A stretch of DNA of 64,000 nt. It comes from Paraburkholderia tuberum STM678 (lineage in GTDB: Bacteria > Pseudomonadota > Gammaproteobacteria > Burkholderiales > Burkholderiaceae). The position numbers were made by a program, and so were the translations under genes. Below are positions 32,907-40,461 of the stretch, piece by piece. Every line of letters begins with the position of its first letter. Position 1 is the stretch's first letter. The notes beneath the pieces were generated by a model. It saw nothing but the letters and a program-made list of their open reading frames with translations. It searched no databases and was not told the origin of the DNA. The stretch is taken from NCBI RefSeq assembly GCF_902833905.1, contig NZ_CADFGP010000016.1, positions 59,982 to 123,981 of the forward strand, in the 5' to 3' direction.

Positions 32907-34150
32907 ATTCCACGGGTATCGATGAGCTTTTGTCCCTTGCCGAGAACGGGTTTAATGCGCCTGAATTCGTCATGGTCAACGAGCAAGACAAGTATATTTG
33001 CCCAAGAAATCGCTTCGTCCAGTTCCATCGGGATCATCCACTGTTCTGCCGCCATTTCAGACAAGCAGAGATTGGGCTCGATCACCGCGATGGTTCCTTC
33101 ATGGCGGGTCGCCAGTAACCGGGCAATTTCCAGCGCAGGGCTTTCGCGCACGTCGTCGATGTCAGGCTTGAAGGCAAGGCCCAGACAGGCGATACGGACA
33201 TCTTTGATGTCCATGCCTGACGACACGAGATCTTCGACAGCTCGCCTTACTTTGCCAATCACCCAGTCCGGCTTTGCGTCGTTGACGTTGCGCGCGGTAC
33301 GGATCAATTTCGCCAGGTCCGGTGCACCATCGACGATGAACCATGGGTCGATAGCAATGCAATGCCCTCCCACTCCACAGCCGGGCTGCAAAATGTTGAC
33401 GCGAGGATGTCGATTAGCCAGCTTGATCAACTCCCAAACATTGATGCCTTGTTGGTCGCAGATCATTGAAAGTTCGTTAGCGAAAGCAATATTGGTGTCG
33501 CGAAAACTATTTTCAGCCAGCTTGCACATTTCCGCAGTGCGTACATCCGTAGCAATGCACTCTCCGTGCACAAACAGCTTGTAAAGCTCAATCGCCGCCT
33601 GCGAACATCTCGCCGTCATGCCTCCAATCACACGATCGTTAGCAACGATTTCATGGACGATGCGACCGGGGAGAACACGTTCCGGGCAATAGGCGATACG
33701 AATATCGGATGCTTCGCCTCGTTGTTGTGGAAAGCTAAGGTCCGGCCGAGCATCGGCCAACCATCCTGCCAGCTTTTCAGTCGTACCAACCGGTGACGTG
33801 GATTCGAGAATGACCAAGTTTCCTTTCGTCAGAACGGAAGCAATCGATTTGACGGCGGATTCGACATAACTCAAATCGGGGCGATGCCCAAACGCCAGTG
33901 GAGTCGGCACCGTGATCAGGAAAACGTCGGCGGGTTCGGGGCTTAAAACAGCCCGAAGATGACCGCTGCCTACCGCTGCCTGAACCAGAATGTCCAGCTC
34001 AGGTTCGACGATATGGATGTCCCCGCGATTGATCGTATCGACGACTTCACGGGACACATCGACCCCAACGACTCGCTTCTTGCGCGACGCCAGAACAGTA
34101 GCAGTGGGCAGGCCAATATAGCCGAGACCAATGACGGAAATAGTATTCAA
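32888..34150 (-). CDS. wecC: UDP-N-acetyl-D-mannosaminuronate dehydrogenase (WecC type)
   Basis: The 420-residue enzyme belongs to the nucleotide-sugar dehydrogenases: Rossmann start ISVIGLGYIGLPTATVLASR, then ITVPTPL, LESTSPVGTTEKLAGWL, IAYCPERVLPGRIVHEIVAN and the catalytic cysteine in QPGCGVGGHCIAIDPWF. VGGHCIAIDPWF is diagnostic of WecC/WbpA-type oxidation of UDP-ManNAc to UDP-ManNAcA, which should supply an acidic amino sugar for the capsule. The epimerase making UDP-ManNAc (WecB) is not in the window. The gene lies 27 nt after kpsE and overlaps the FkbM gene. Confidence 0.92.
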   Translation of the reverse strand: MNTISVIGLGYIGLPTATVLASRKKRVVGVDVSREVVDTINRGDIHIVEPELDILVQAAVGSGHLRAVLSPEPADVFLITVPTPLAFGHRPDLSYVESAVKSIASVLTKGNLVILESTSPVGTTEKLAGWLADARPDLSFPQQRGEASDIRIAYCPERVLPGRIVHEIVANDRVIGGMTARCSQAAIELYKLFVHGECIATDVRTAEMCKLAENSFRDTNIAFANELSMICDQQGINVWELIKLANRHPRVNILQPGCGVGGHCIAIDPWFIVDGAPDLAKLIRTARNVNDAKPDWVIGKVRRAVEDLVSSGMDIKDVRIACLGLAFKPDIDDVRESPALEIARLLATRHEGTIAVIEPNLCLSEMAAEQWMIPMELDEAISWANILVLLVDHDEFRRIKPVLGKGQKLIDTRGIWTETK

Positions 34151-34177
34151 GACGCTCTCACCAGGATATTCAGCACG

Positions 34178-35359
34178 TCAATCGACGTGATCGAGAATAA
34201 TGCTCTCGGTCAGCTTTAAAACACCTATCAGAGCGAGCCCGATAAGCAAGGTGACCAATGCGTTATACAGCCGCGAGGGCTCCACGGGATAAACCGGCTT
34301 CGTCGGTGTCTGCAACACCGAAACCATCTTCAATGTGCGGGCTGCATCCAGGCGGCCTTGTTCCAATGCGGAAAGTGCCGTCTTGTATAAATCCCGGGCA
34401 AAGTCGACCTGCATCTGCAGACGCTGGAACTCCTCGACCGTGTAATTCAGCGTTTTCTTCGACGGGGAAGCCAATTCCGCTCGTTTTTGCATAATCTGCT
34501 GCTCAATGGCCGCGAGATTCTTCCTGAGCATCACAACAGTGGGTTGATTGGCGTTCAACGTCGAAGGCAAAGAAGCGAGCTGCGTTTGGACAGCGGTTCG
34601 TTGTGCCTCGAGCGTGGCGATCAAAGCATTAAGACTCTGGGCCGTTGTTTCGGGTGCAACCAGTCCTTGATGATTCTGAAAATCGATCATCGCTTGCGTG
34701 TCTTTGAGCAGGAGCTCGCGTGTGACTGTCACCTCTTTGGTCAGAAAATCGACCTGGGACTGTGCAAGCTGATGGCCGATCAAGTTCATCTGTGCCTGAC
34801 CCTCGCGGATCATAAATTCCACGATCTCCCGTGCAGTCCTGGCATCGTATGCCTGCACCTGGATGTCGATCACACCGTTGTACTGATCGTATTCGACATC
34901 AACACGCGACAGCCAGTACTGATAGAACAGTTCAATCGGTTCGTTTTTGAACAGCATGCGAGAAATCGGATCATGGCTCCGCCCGCTGTAATGCGAGCGC
35001 AAGTCGAATGCCGCGTCTAGTTTCTCCAGCATGTCCACCGACAAAAGATACTGGGTCAGCAACAACTGATCAGCGCTGTTCGGAGTGCTCGATCCAGCGA
35101 GGCCCGAAATGTTCAGCGGAATACTAACCTGCGGACCATTCACCTGATCGGTCCGTTGAACAATCACAATCGCGTTGGAAACATAGCGGTCGGACGCAAA
35201 TAACAACCAGTAGGGAACCGAAAGAATCGTGAACGCGATAATCACGCGCACGAGCAACTTGAAAACTTTAACTGAGAATAGCGCGTCTTTGCATTGACCA
35301 AAGACTGCACCCATTCTAGCAATCACACCCGAGTTAGTGGGTACCAATGATTCATTCAT
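34178..35359 (-). CDS. kpsE: Capsule export inner-membrane adaptor (KpsE/CtrB/BexC family)
   Basis: The 393-residue protein has two membrane helices (about 36-56 and 365-383) flanking a periplasmic domain with a long coiled coil (about 190-340; SQVDFLTKEVTVTRELLLKD, LQMQVDFARDLYKTALSALE) and the P-x2-PxxP C-terminal motif (QTPTKPVYPVEPSRLYN). It belongs to the polysaccharide co-polymerase/adaptor group that bridges the ABC transporter to the outer-membrane channel. Its ATG overlaps the kpsT stop as ATGA. In B. pseudomallei loci as I recall them the equivalent is called wcbD. Confidence 0.9.
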   Translation of the reverse strand: MNESLVPTNSGVIARMGAVFGQCKDALFSVKVFKLLVRVIIAFTILSVPYWLLFASDRYVSNAIVIVQRTDQVNGPQVSIPLNISGLAGSSTPNSADQLLLTQYLLSVDMLEKLDAAFDLRSHYSGRSHDPISRMLFKNEPIELFYQYWLSRVDVEYDQYNGVIDIQVQAYDARTAREIVEFMIREGQAQMNLIGHQLAQSQVDFLTKEVTVTRELLLKDTQAMIDFQNHQGLVAPETTAQSLNALIATLEAQRTAVQTQLASLPSTLNANQPTVVMLRKNLAAIEQQIMQKRAELASPSKKTLNYTVEEFQRLQMQVDFARDLYKTALSALEQGRLDAARTLKMVSVLQTPTKPVYPVEPSRLYNALVTLLIGLALIGVLKLTESIILDHVD

Positions 35360-36018
35360 GCCAGAAGATTATCCTTATATGCTTTCAGGCCGTCTTTAAG
35401 ATCGTCGAACCAGTGCGCCTGACCGTTATTAATCCAGATAGCCGACTGACAAAACTGCTTAAGCGTACCTTCGTCATGAGAAACCATGATCACACTTGCC
35501 TGGTTCGACATATTTTTAAAAGCCTCGGCGGCTTTCTTTCTGAATTTCGCGTCTCCTGCCGCAGTTACTTCGTCAGAGATGTACACGTCGAAATTGAAAG
35601 CCAACGACATCGCAAATTGAAGGCGCGAGCGCATGCCCGACGAATAGGTCTGCACCGGTTCGTCAAAGGCAGGGCCCAATTCAGCGAAATCCTGAACATA
35701 AGCCAGACGATCCACAAGTTCCTCTTGGTGACCGTGAATCCGGCAAACGAATTTCGCGTTTTGACGCCCGGTCAATGTTCCTTCCAACCCGCCCCCACCC
35801 ATAGGCCAGGAAACTTTGCAACGTCGCAAAACCCGCCCCTTGGTCGGGAAATCTATGCCGCCAATGATCCGCAACAACGTCGATTTGCCGGCGCCGTTCC
35901 TACCTATCAAGGCGACACTGCGCTTCGAAGGAATCGTAATGTTGATTCCGCCGAGTATCCATTTCCCCGCCCCATGTTCGCCCGAGTAACGCTTGTGAAC
36001 GTTTTCGACAATTATCAT
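35356..36018 (-). CDS. kpsT: Capsule ABC exporter ATPase (KpsT/CtrD family)
   Basis: The 220-residue ATPase has Walker A LIGRNGAGKSTLLR (about 40-53), the KpsT-type signature YSSGMRSRLQFAMSLAFNF (in place of LSGGQ) and Walker B with YISDEVTAAGD. It drives export of finished polymer through the KpsM channel. The short length is normal for KpsT-type transporters without a carbohydrate-binding tail, in contrast to Wzt O-antigen ATPases. The start at 36018 overlaps the permease stop as ATGA; a longer frame to 36087 is rejected for that reason. Confidence 0.93.
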   Translation of the reverse strand: MIIVENVHKRYSGEHGAGKWILGGINITIPSKRSVALIGRNGAGKSTLLRIIGGIDFPTKGRVLRRCKVSWPMGGGGLEGTLTGRQNAKFVCRIHGHQEELVDRLAYVQDFAELGPAFDEPVQTYSSGMRSRLQFAMSLAFNFDVYISDEVTAAGDAKFRKKAAEAFKNMSNQASVIMVSHDEGTLKQFCQSAIWINNGQAHWFDDLKDGLKAYKDNLLA

Positions 36019-36830
36019 CGCATCACCAGCTTTCTGGAGAATCGCTTGTATAACATCAGCCCCAGAAGGATCAGCCCTAACGCCCACGCATAGATGTAAG
36101 CAAGACTCACCCCTTTAAGACCGACATAACCCGAAAAAAAACCCAGCCGCATTAATTCAACGCCATCGACAACCGGATTAGCAACAAGGATGTACTGATA
36201 AGGCTCCGGCACATATACCGACAGTGGGAGCAATGCTCCCGACATGTAGTACAGCGGAAGATAAAGGATCTTAAAAATATGATCGATTTCAGGAACGAAG
36301 CGCATCGCTACCGAGGTGACCAATCCCAATCCCAAGCCTAGTAGCCACAGAGCTAAAACCGCTGCCATCACTAGCAATGGATCCTGCGGAAGCCATATAG
36401 GATTTTGTGTGTTGAGCGTCATGCCATGTCCCGCCATGATCGCCAATGACATGATCACGATCGAAACCGGCACCATCAGAAACAGCTCGAGCGTTGCTCG
36501 AACTATCGCGACATCAAAAGGTTTGACTTGTCGATAAGCGAAAAAAGCCCGGTTCGAGTCGATTCCATGCAACACCTGCGTCCAGGTACGACGCCAGAGC
36601 AGAAATCCGGTGAAGCCCGCGATAATAAACATATTGATCCCCATTCCCCCGACCTGGTGAATGTGGAATGTCGTGAATCCGAAGGCATGCACTCCAATGT
36701 AAATAATCGGCTCAATCAATAGCCAGAGCCACGCAGCACGACCTTCGAATAGACGATCGAGTGCTTCGCGCAGAAAAGCAGCGCGCCAGACTGAAAAGGT
36801 AATCGCAAACGGTGTACGAGTTCTTTTCAT
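36015..36830 (-). CDS. kpsM: Capsule ABC exporter permease (KpsM/CtrC family)
   Basis: The 271-residue ABC-2 permease has six predicted membrane helices (near 35-55, 65-85, 115-140, 150-175, 180-200 and 235-260) and family motifs REALDRLFEGRAAWLWLLIE near the start and LYLPLYYMSGALLPLSVYVP, YQYILVANPVVDGVELMRLG near the end. It forms the inner-membrane channel used with the overlapping KpsT ATPase. It is preceded by the outer-membrane lipoprotein gene with a 6-nt gap. Confidence 0.92.
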   Translation of the reverse strand: MKRTRTPFAITFSVWRAAFLREALDRLFEGRAAWLWLLIEPIIYIGVHAFGFTTFHIHQVGGMGINMFIIAGFTGFLLWRRTWTQVLHGIDSNRAFFAYRQVKPFDVAIVRATLELFLMVPVSIVIMSLAIMAGHGMTLNTQNPIWLPQDPLLVMAAVLALWLLGLGLGLVTSVAMRFVPEIDHIFKILYLPLYYMSGALLPLSVYVPEPYQYILVANPVVDGVELMRLGFFSGYVGLKGVSLAYIYAWALGLILLGLMLYKRFSRKLVMR

Positions 36831-36836
36831 TATAGA

Positions 36837-38024
36837 TTAATTACTGAAATCCGAAGTAAAAGTTACAGCCGGATCCGCCACCATTGCGATATACGATAGG
36901 AACTTCCTAAACTCTGCCCCCGGAGAATTCGAGACATAAATCAAATCGTGATTCTCGATCGGGAAATTCTGCGTCACAAAAAACGCTGCTGGGTCGCGCA
37001 AATCAATCTCATACACAACTGGAACTGTCCCGTTCGCCGACGGAACGACCTTGCCATCCTTACTATCAACGAGCTTCGCATTCTCAAACCGGAACACAAA
37101 TACCCCACGTGCATCCGCGCGGTTATCGCTAAGCCCCCCCGACCGCGCCAATGCCTGTGCCAACGAAATTCCTTGCGCCTCAAACGGAATTTCGTCGTTC
37201 TTGCCAGTCGCACCGAGAACCGAAAACGTCTGCGGTTGATAAAGCGCGGTCACAACATCGCCCGGCTTCAACAGCACATTCTGCTGCGGATCGCGAATCA
37301 CCGAATCGAGCGGCATCATAGCCGTAACGTTGCCGCGAGAAAGCTGCAGCGCCATATGGCTGATCGTCTGTTTCGCCCCGCCCGCAAATGCCAGCGCGTC
37401 GAGCAACCGTTCGCCTTTCGGTGTTAACGGCATCATCGAACTACTGTTTACCTCGCCGACCACAGTAACGTTCGACGCATTGTTCTTCGACACAGTAGCG
37501 AGCACCTGGGGCTGGTTCGCCTTGCCCTTCAGTTGGCGAACGATGCTCTTCCCGATTTCCTCGATGGTATGCCCGCTCACCTCGACGCGGCCCGCAAACG
37601 GAATCGAAATCGTGCCGTCAGACGCCACCATCTGCGCCGGCAGCGTGACGCCAGTCGACGGGCTCGGAACTGCTGATGGCAGCGATACCGGCGATGACGG
37701 CGATGTGCTAAACAACAGCGCAGGCGGCGCCTCCCAGATCGTCACTTCGATCACGTCGCCGGGGCCGATGACATAGTTGTTGGCGGCATGGCTCGCGAAA
37801 GTGGTCGAGAACCGCGAGACTTTCCGCGACGCAGCCAGCTTGCGAGCCAGTGCATCGTCCACGTCTACCACTTCAATGCCTTGAATCCGCCCGGTTTCCG
37901 GCGCTTTTTCGATCTGCTCGCGACTCGCGCCAGAAGCCGGCAACCAGCCCGGATAAGTCCCACACCCCGAAAGCGCCATTAACGCGGTAACGCAGCTAAA
38001 CAAATAAAGATTCTTTTTCATCAA
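36837..38024 (-). CDS. Capsule export outer-membrane lipoprotein (CtrA/BexD/Wza type)
   Basis: The 395-residue protein has a lipobox (FSCVTALMALSGCGTYP, Cys21), a Poly_export domain (about 85-200; NNYVIGPGDVIEVTIWEAPP, GTISIPFAGRVEVSGHTIEE) and two SLBB-like domains (VTVVGEVNSSSMMPL and FSVLGATGKNDEIPFEA). It should form the octameric outer-membrane channel. The C-terminal 15-20 residues are a plausible amphipathic barrel helix. It is the first gene of the exporter set, with about 115 nt between it and the oxoamine-synthase gene, so the exporter may have its own promoter in that gap. Confidence 0.92.
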   Translation of the reverse strand: MMKKNLYLFSCVTALMALSGCGTYPGWLPASGASREQIEKAPETGRIQGIEVVDVDDALARKLAASRKVSRFSTTFASHAANNYVIGPGDVIEVTIWEAPPALLFSTSPSSPVSLPSAVPSPSTGVTLPAQMVASDGTISIPFAGRVEVSGHTIEEIGKSIVRQLKGKANQPQVLATVSKNNASNVTVVGEVNSSSMMPLTPKGERLLDALAFAGGAKQTISHMALQLSRGNVTAMMPLDSVIRDPQQNVLLKPGDVVTALYQPQTFSVLGATGKNDEIPFEAQGISLAQALARSGGLSDNRADARGVFVFRFENAKLVDSKDGKVVPSANGTVPVVYEIDLRDPAAFFVTQNFPIENHDLIYVSNSPGAEFRKFLSYIAMVADPAVTFTSDFSN

Positions 38025-38139
38025 TCGTGAACCACTAAACTTACCGGCCGACGACTACCCCGCCGGTTCCACCAGAGCCACGCGCAAACCGCGCCGTTCC
38101 CCGGAGAGAAATTGACAAACAAACCGTGCGTACTTCAAC

Positions 38140-39474
38140 CTACGCCCGCCCCGCGAGCCTTGCCACCGCCCCCACCGTCCGACTAATCTGCTCCGCCTCA
38201 TGCGTCGAACAGATAAAAAACCGCAACCGCGCCGCCTTCTCCTCGACAGCCGGATAAAAAATCGGCTGCACATTAATGCCTTCCTCGAACAACGCGTTCG
38301 CCCACTGCGCGGCCTTCAACGAGCTGCCGGTAATCACCGGCACGACCGCGTAGCCCGCGCTCGTGCCGACATTGAGTCCGGCCGCACGCGCTTCGGCAAG
38401 AAACTGGTGCCCGCGTTCTCGCAACCGCGCAACCCGCTCAGGTTGCGCGATCAGTGCTTCAAGCGCCGCAAGCGACGCTTCCGCCAAAGCCGGCGCAAGC
38501 CCGACGCTATATAAAAATCCCGGCGCCAGATGACGCAGCATGTCGGCCAGCGGTTGACAACCCGCGATAAAACCACCACATCCCGCCAGCGTCTTGCTCA
38601 TCGTGCCCATCCACAGATCGACGCGATCCGGGGCCACGTCGCACTGCTCGCGAATACCCCGCCCCGTCGCGCCAAGCACGCCGAGCGAATGCGCTTCATC
38701 GACCAGCAAAAACGCGCCGTGCCGCTCCTTCACTTCGCAAAAACGCTCGAGATCGGGGAAATCGCCGTCCATGCTATACAGCCCTTCGATTGCGATCAGC
38801 ACGTGACGATACTCGCGACGCACCCGCGTCAGCAGTTCGTCGAGCGCCTGCCAATCGTTGTGCGCGAAACTCAGACGCTTCGCACCACTCAGTTGCGCGC
38901 CCTGCACGATACTGTTGTGCGCGAGTGCGTCGTGAACGATCAGATCGCCGGGCCCGAACAGCGCACCGATCACGGTCACGTTGGTCGCATGTCCGCTCAC
39001 GAACGCGACGCAATCGTCCGTTTCGTAAAACGCCGCAAGCGCGCGTTCGAGTTCGCGATGCACGGGTCGTTCGCCCGCGACGATGCGGCTCGCCGACGCC
39101 GACGTGCCATACCGGTCGATGGCGGCCTTCGCACGCGACGCGATAACGGGATCGCCCGCGAACCCGAGATAGCTGTAGTTCGCGAAGTTCACATACTCGC
39201 GGCCGCCTATTTGTGTCGTCGCGCCCGCAATACCGTCATGTACCCGAAAAAACGGCGACTCGACTCGCAGCGTCTCGCCCATTTCGCGCATCAGCTTGAC
39301 TTGCTGATACTGCGGCATTGCTTCAAAGCGGCTGCGTGCAGAGAGCGTCTGCGCAGCCTGTGCCGCCTGCGCATCGGGCACGCCAGGCGCGTCCGCCGCA
39401 TCGGTTGCTCGCTCCAACTGGCGCTTCAGTGCCTTGGCTGCCAACTGCTGCCGTAGTGTTTCTCCGAGTCCCAT
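38140..39474 (-). CDS. wcbT: Alpha-oxoamine synthase (WcbT-like, AONS/serine palmitoyltransferase family)
   Basis: The 444-residue PLP enzyme condenses an amino acid with an acyl thioester, releasing CO2 and giving an amino ketone. Visible motifs are NFANYSYLGF, GTSASASRIVAGERPVHREL, VSGHATNVTVIGALFGPGDL, VDEAHSLGVLGATGRGIREQ and the PLP lysine in GTMSKTLAGCGGF. An N-terminal extension of about 60 residues, not found in BioF, could dock to an acyl carrier protein. It lies beside a PKS with no thioesterase, so it is the likely off-loading enzyme. The amino acid (Ser, Gly or Ala) cannot be read from sequence. A weak GAG ribosome site precedes ATG 39474. Confidence 0.88.
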   Translation of the reverse strand: MGLGETLRQQLAAKALKRQLERATDAADAPGVPDAQAAQAAQTLSARSRFEAMPQYQQVKLMREMGETLRVESPFFRVHDGIAGATTQIGGREYVNFANYSYLGFAGDPVIASRAKAAIDRYGTSASASRIVAGERPVHRELERALAAFYETDDCVAFVSGHATNVTVIGALFGPGDLIVHDALAHNSIVQGAQLSGAKRLSFAHNDWQALDELLTRVRREYRHVLIAIEGLYSMDGDFPDLERFCEVKERHGAFLLVDEAHSLGVLGATGRGIREQCDVAPDRVDLWMGTMSKTLAGCGGFIAGCQPLADMLRHLAPGFLYSVGLAPALAEASLAALEALIAQPERVARLRERGHQFLAEARAAGLNVGTSAGYAVVPVITGSSLKAAQWANALFEEGINVQPIFYPAVEEKAARLRFFICSTHEAEQISRTVGAVARLAGRA

Positions 39475-39507
39475 GTAATTCGCTCGAGCCTATATATGCG
39501 GCGCGGC

Positions 39508-40461
39508 TTACGCGTGCGCCTCGACCCACTCGTACGCGCCGGGTGTTCCCAGCAACGCGGCGAGCAGCCGGTAGTTCATTTCATGCGTCGGCCGCCGTGC
39601 GCTCACGTGGCCCAGCAACGGCGCCCCCGCGAGCGCGAGATCGCCGACCAGATCCAGCACGCGATGCCGGACGAACTCGTCGGGCTGACGCAGTCCGCCG
39701 ACCACCCGCTTACCGACGATCGCCGCCGTGCATGACAGGCGTGCGCCACGCAGAATCGGCCAGCCGCGCAGATAACCGACCACGATCGCGGGCACCGCCC
39801 ATTTGATCTGCCCATACGAGCGCGACGACGCGATTTCGTCGGCGAAAGCGCACGGCGTGAGCACGCCGTGCCACTCCATGTCGCCGAAACCTTTGAGGTC
39901 GTTGTTATGCACGCTGAGTGCATAGTTGTCGGCCGGCTCGACACGCATCTCGCGGCGCGCTTCACCTTCGCCGTCGGCGACGCCCACACTTTTCAGAACG
40001 CGCAAAAACAGCTTGGGCTGCCGCATCGCGGTGCGACCGCACGCGCGAATCGCGTCGATCCACGGTTGCGCGCTGCCGTCGAGAATCGGTATCTCTTCGG
40101 CGTCGAGCTCGACGATCGCGTGATCGATCTCGCAGGCAAGCAGCGACGCAAGCAAATGCTCGACCGTGCGCACGCCGAGCCCGTCGCTCGCGCGCAGCAT
40201 CGTGCACAGCGGCTGCCCCCGGCGCAGCGACGGATGCGCGGCGACGGTGCCGAGCTCGCGCCCGCCTTGCAGACGCCGGAACACGATACCGTGCCGCTCA
40301 CCCCCGAGCCGAGCGGAGTCAGCCGGAAGAATGCGCACGTTCACGCGCCGCCCGGTATGCAGGCCATGTCCCGACAGTTCGAGCGGCCGCGCGAGCGTGC
40401 CTTCGCTCGCCTGCCAGCCCGCGGGAAGCTTTACTCCGCAAACGCCGGCGTCGACTGACAT
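39508..40461 (-). CDS. LpxC-like N-deacetylase paralogue of the capsule locus
   Basis: The 317-residue protein matches UDP-3-O-acyl-GlcNAc deacetylase over its length: GHGLHTGRRVNV, HGIVFRR, RTVEHLLASLLACEIDHAIV, EIPILDGSAQPWIDAI, FVRHRVLDLVGDLALAGAP, and THEMNYRLLAALL. The zinc ligands (His in VEHLL, His and Asp in RHRVLDLVGD) and the final catalytic His are present, so it is probably active. The housekeeping lpxC normally sits in the cell-division cluster, so this is a second copy serving the capsule or its lipid. ATG 40461 has GGGAG at good spacing and overlaps the PKS gene end by 31 nt. Resembles the position of wcbS in B. pseudomallei. Confidence 0.85.
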   Translation of the reverse strand: MSVDAGVCGVKLPAGWQASEGTLARPLELSGHGLHTGRRVNVRILPADSARLGGERHGIVFRRLQGGRELGTVAAHPSLRRGQPLCTMLRASDGLGVRTVEHLLASLLACEIDHAIVELDAEEIPILDGSAQPWIDAIRACGRTAMRQPKLFLRVLKSVGVADGEGEARREMRVEPADNYALSVHNNDLKGFGDMEWHGVLTPCAFADEIASSRSYGQIKWAVPAIVVGYLRGWPILRGARLSCTAAIVGKRVVGGLRQPDEFVRHRVLDLVGDLALAGAPLLGHVSARRPTHEMNYRLLAALLGTPGAYEWVEAHA

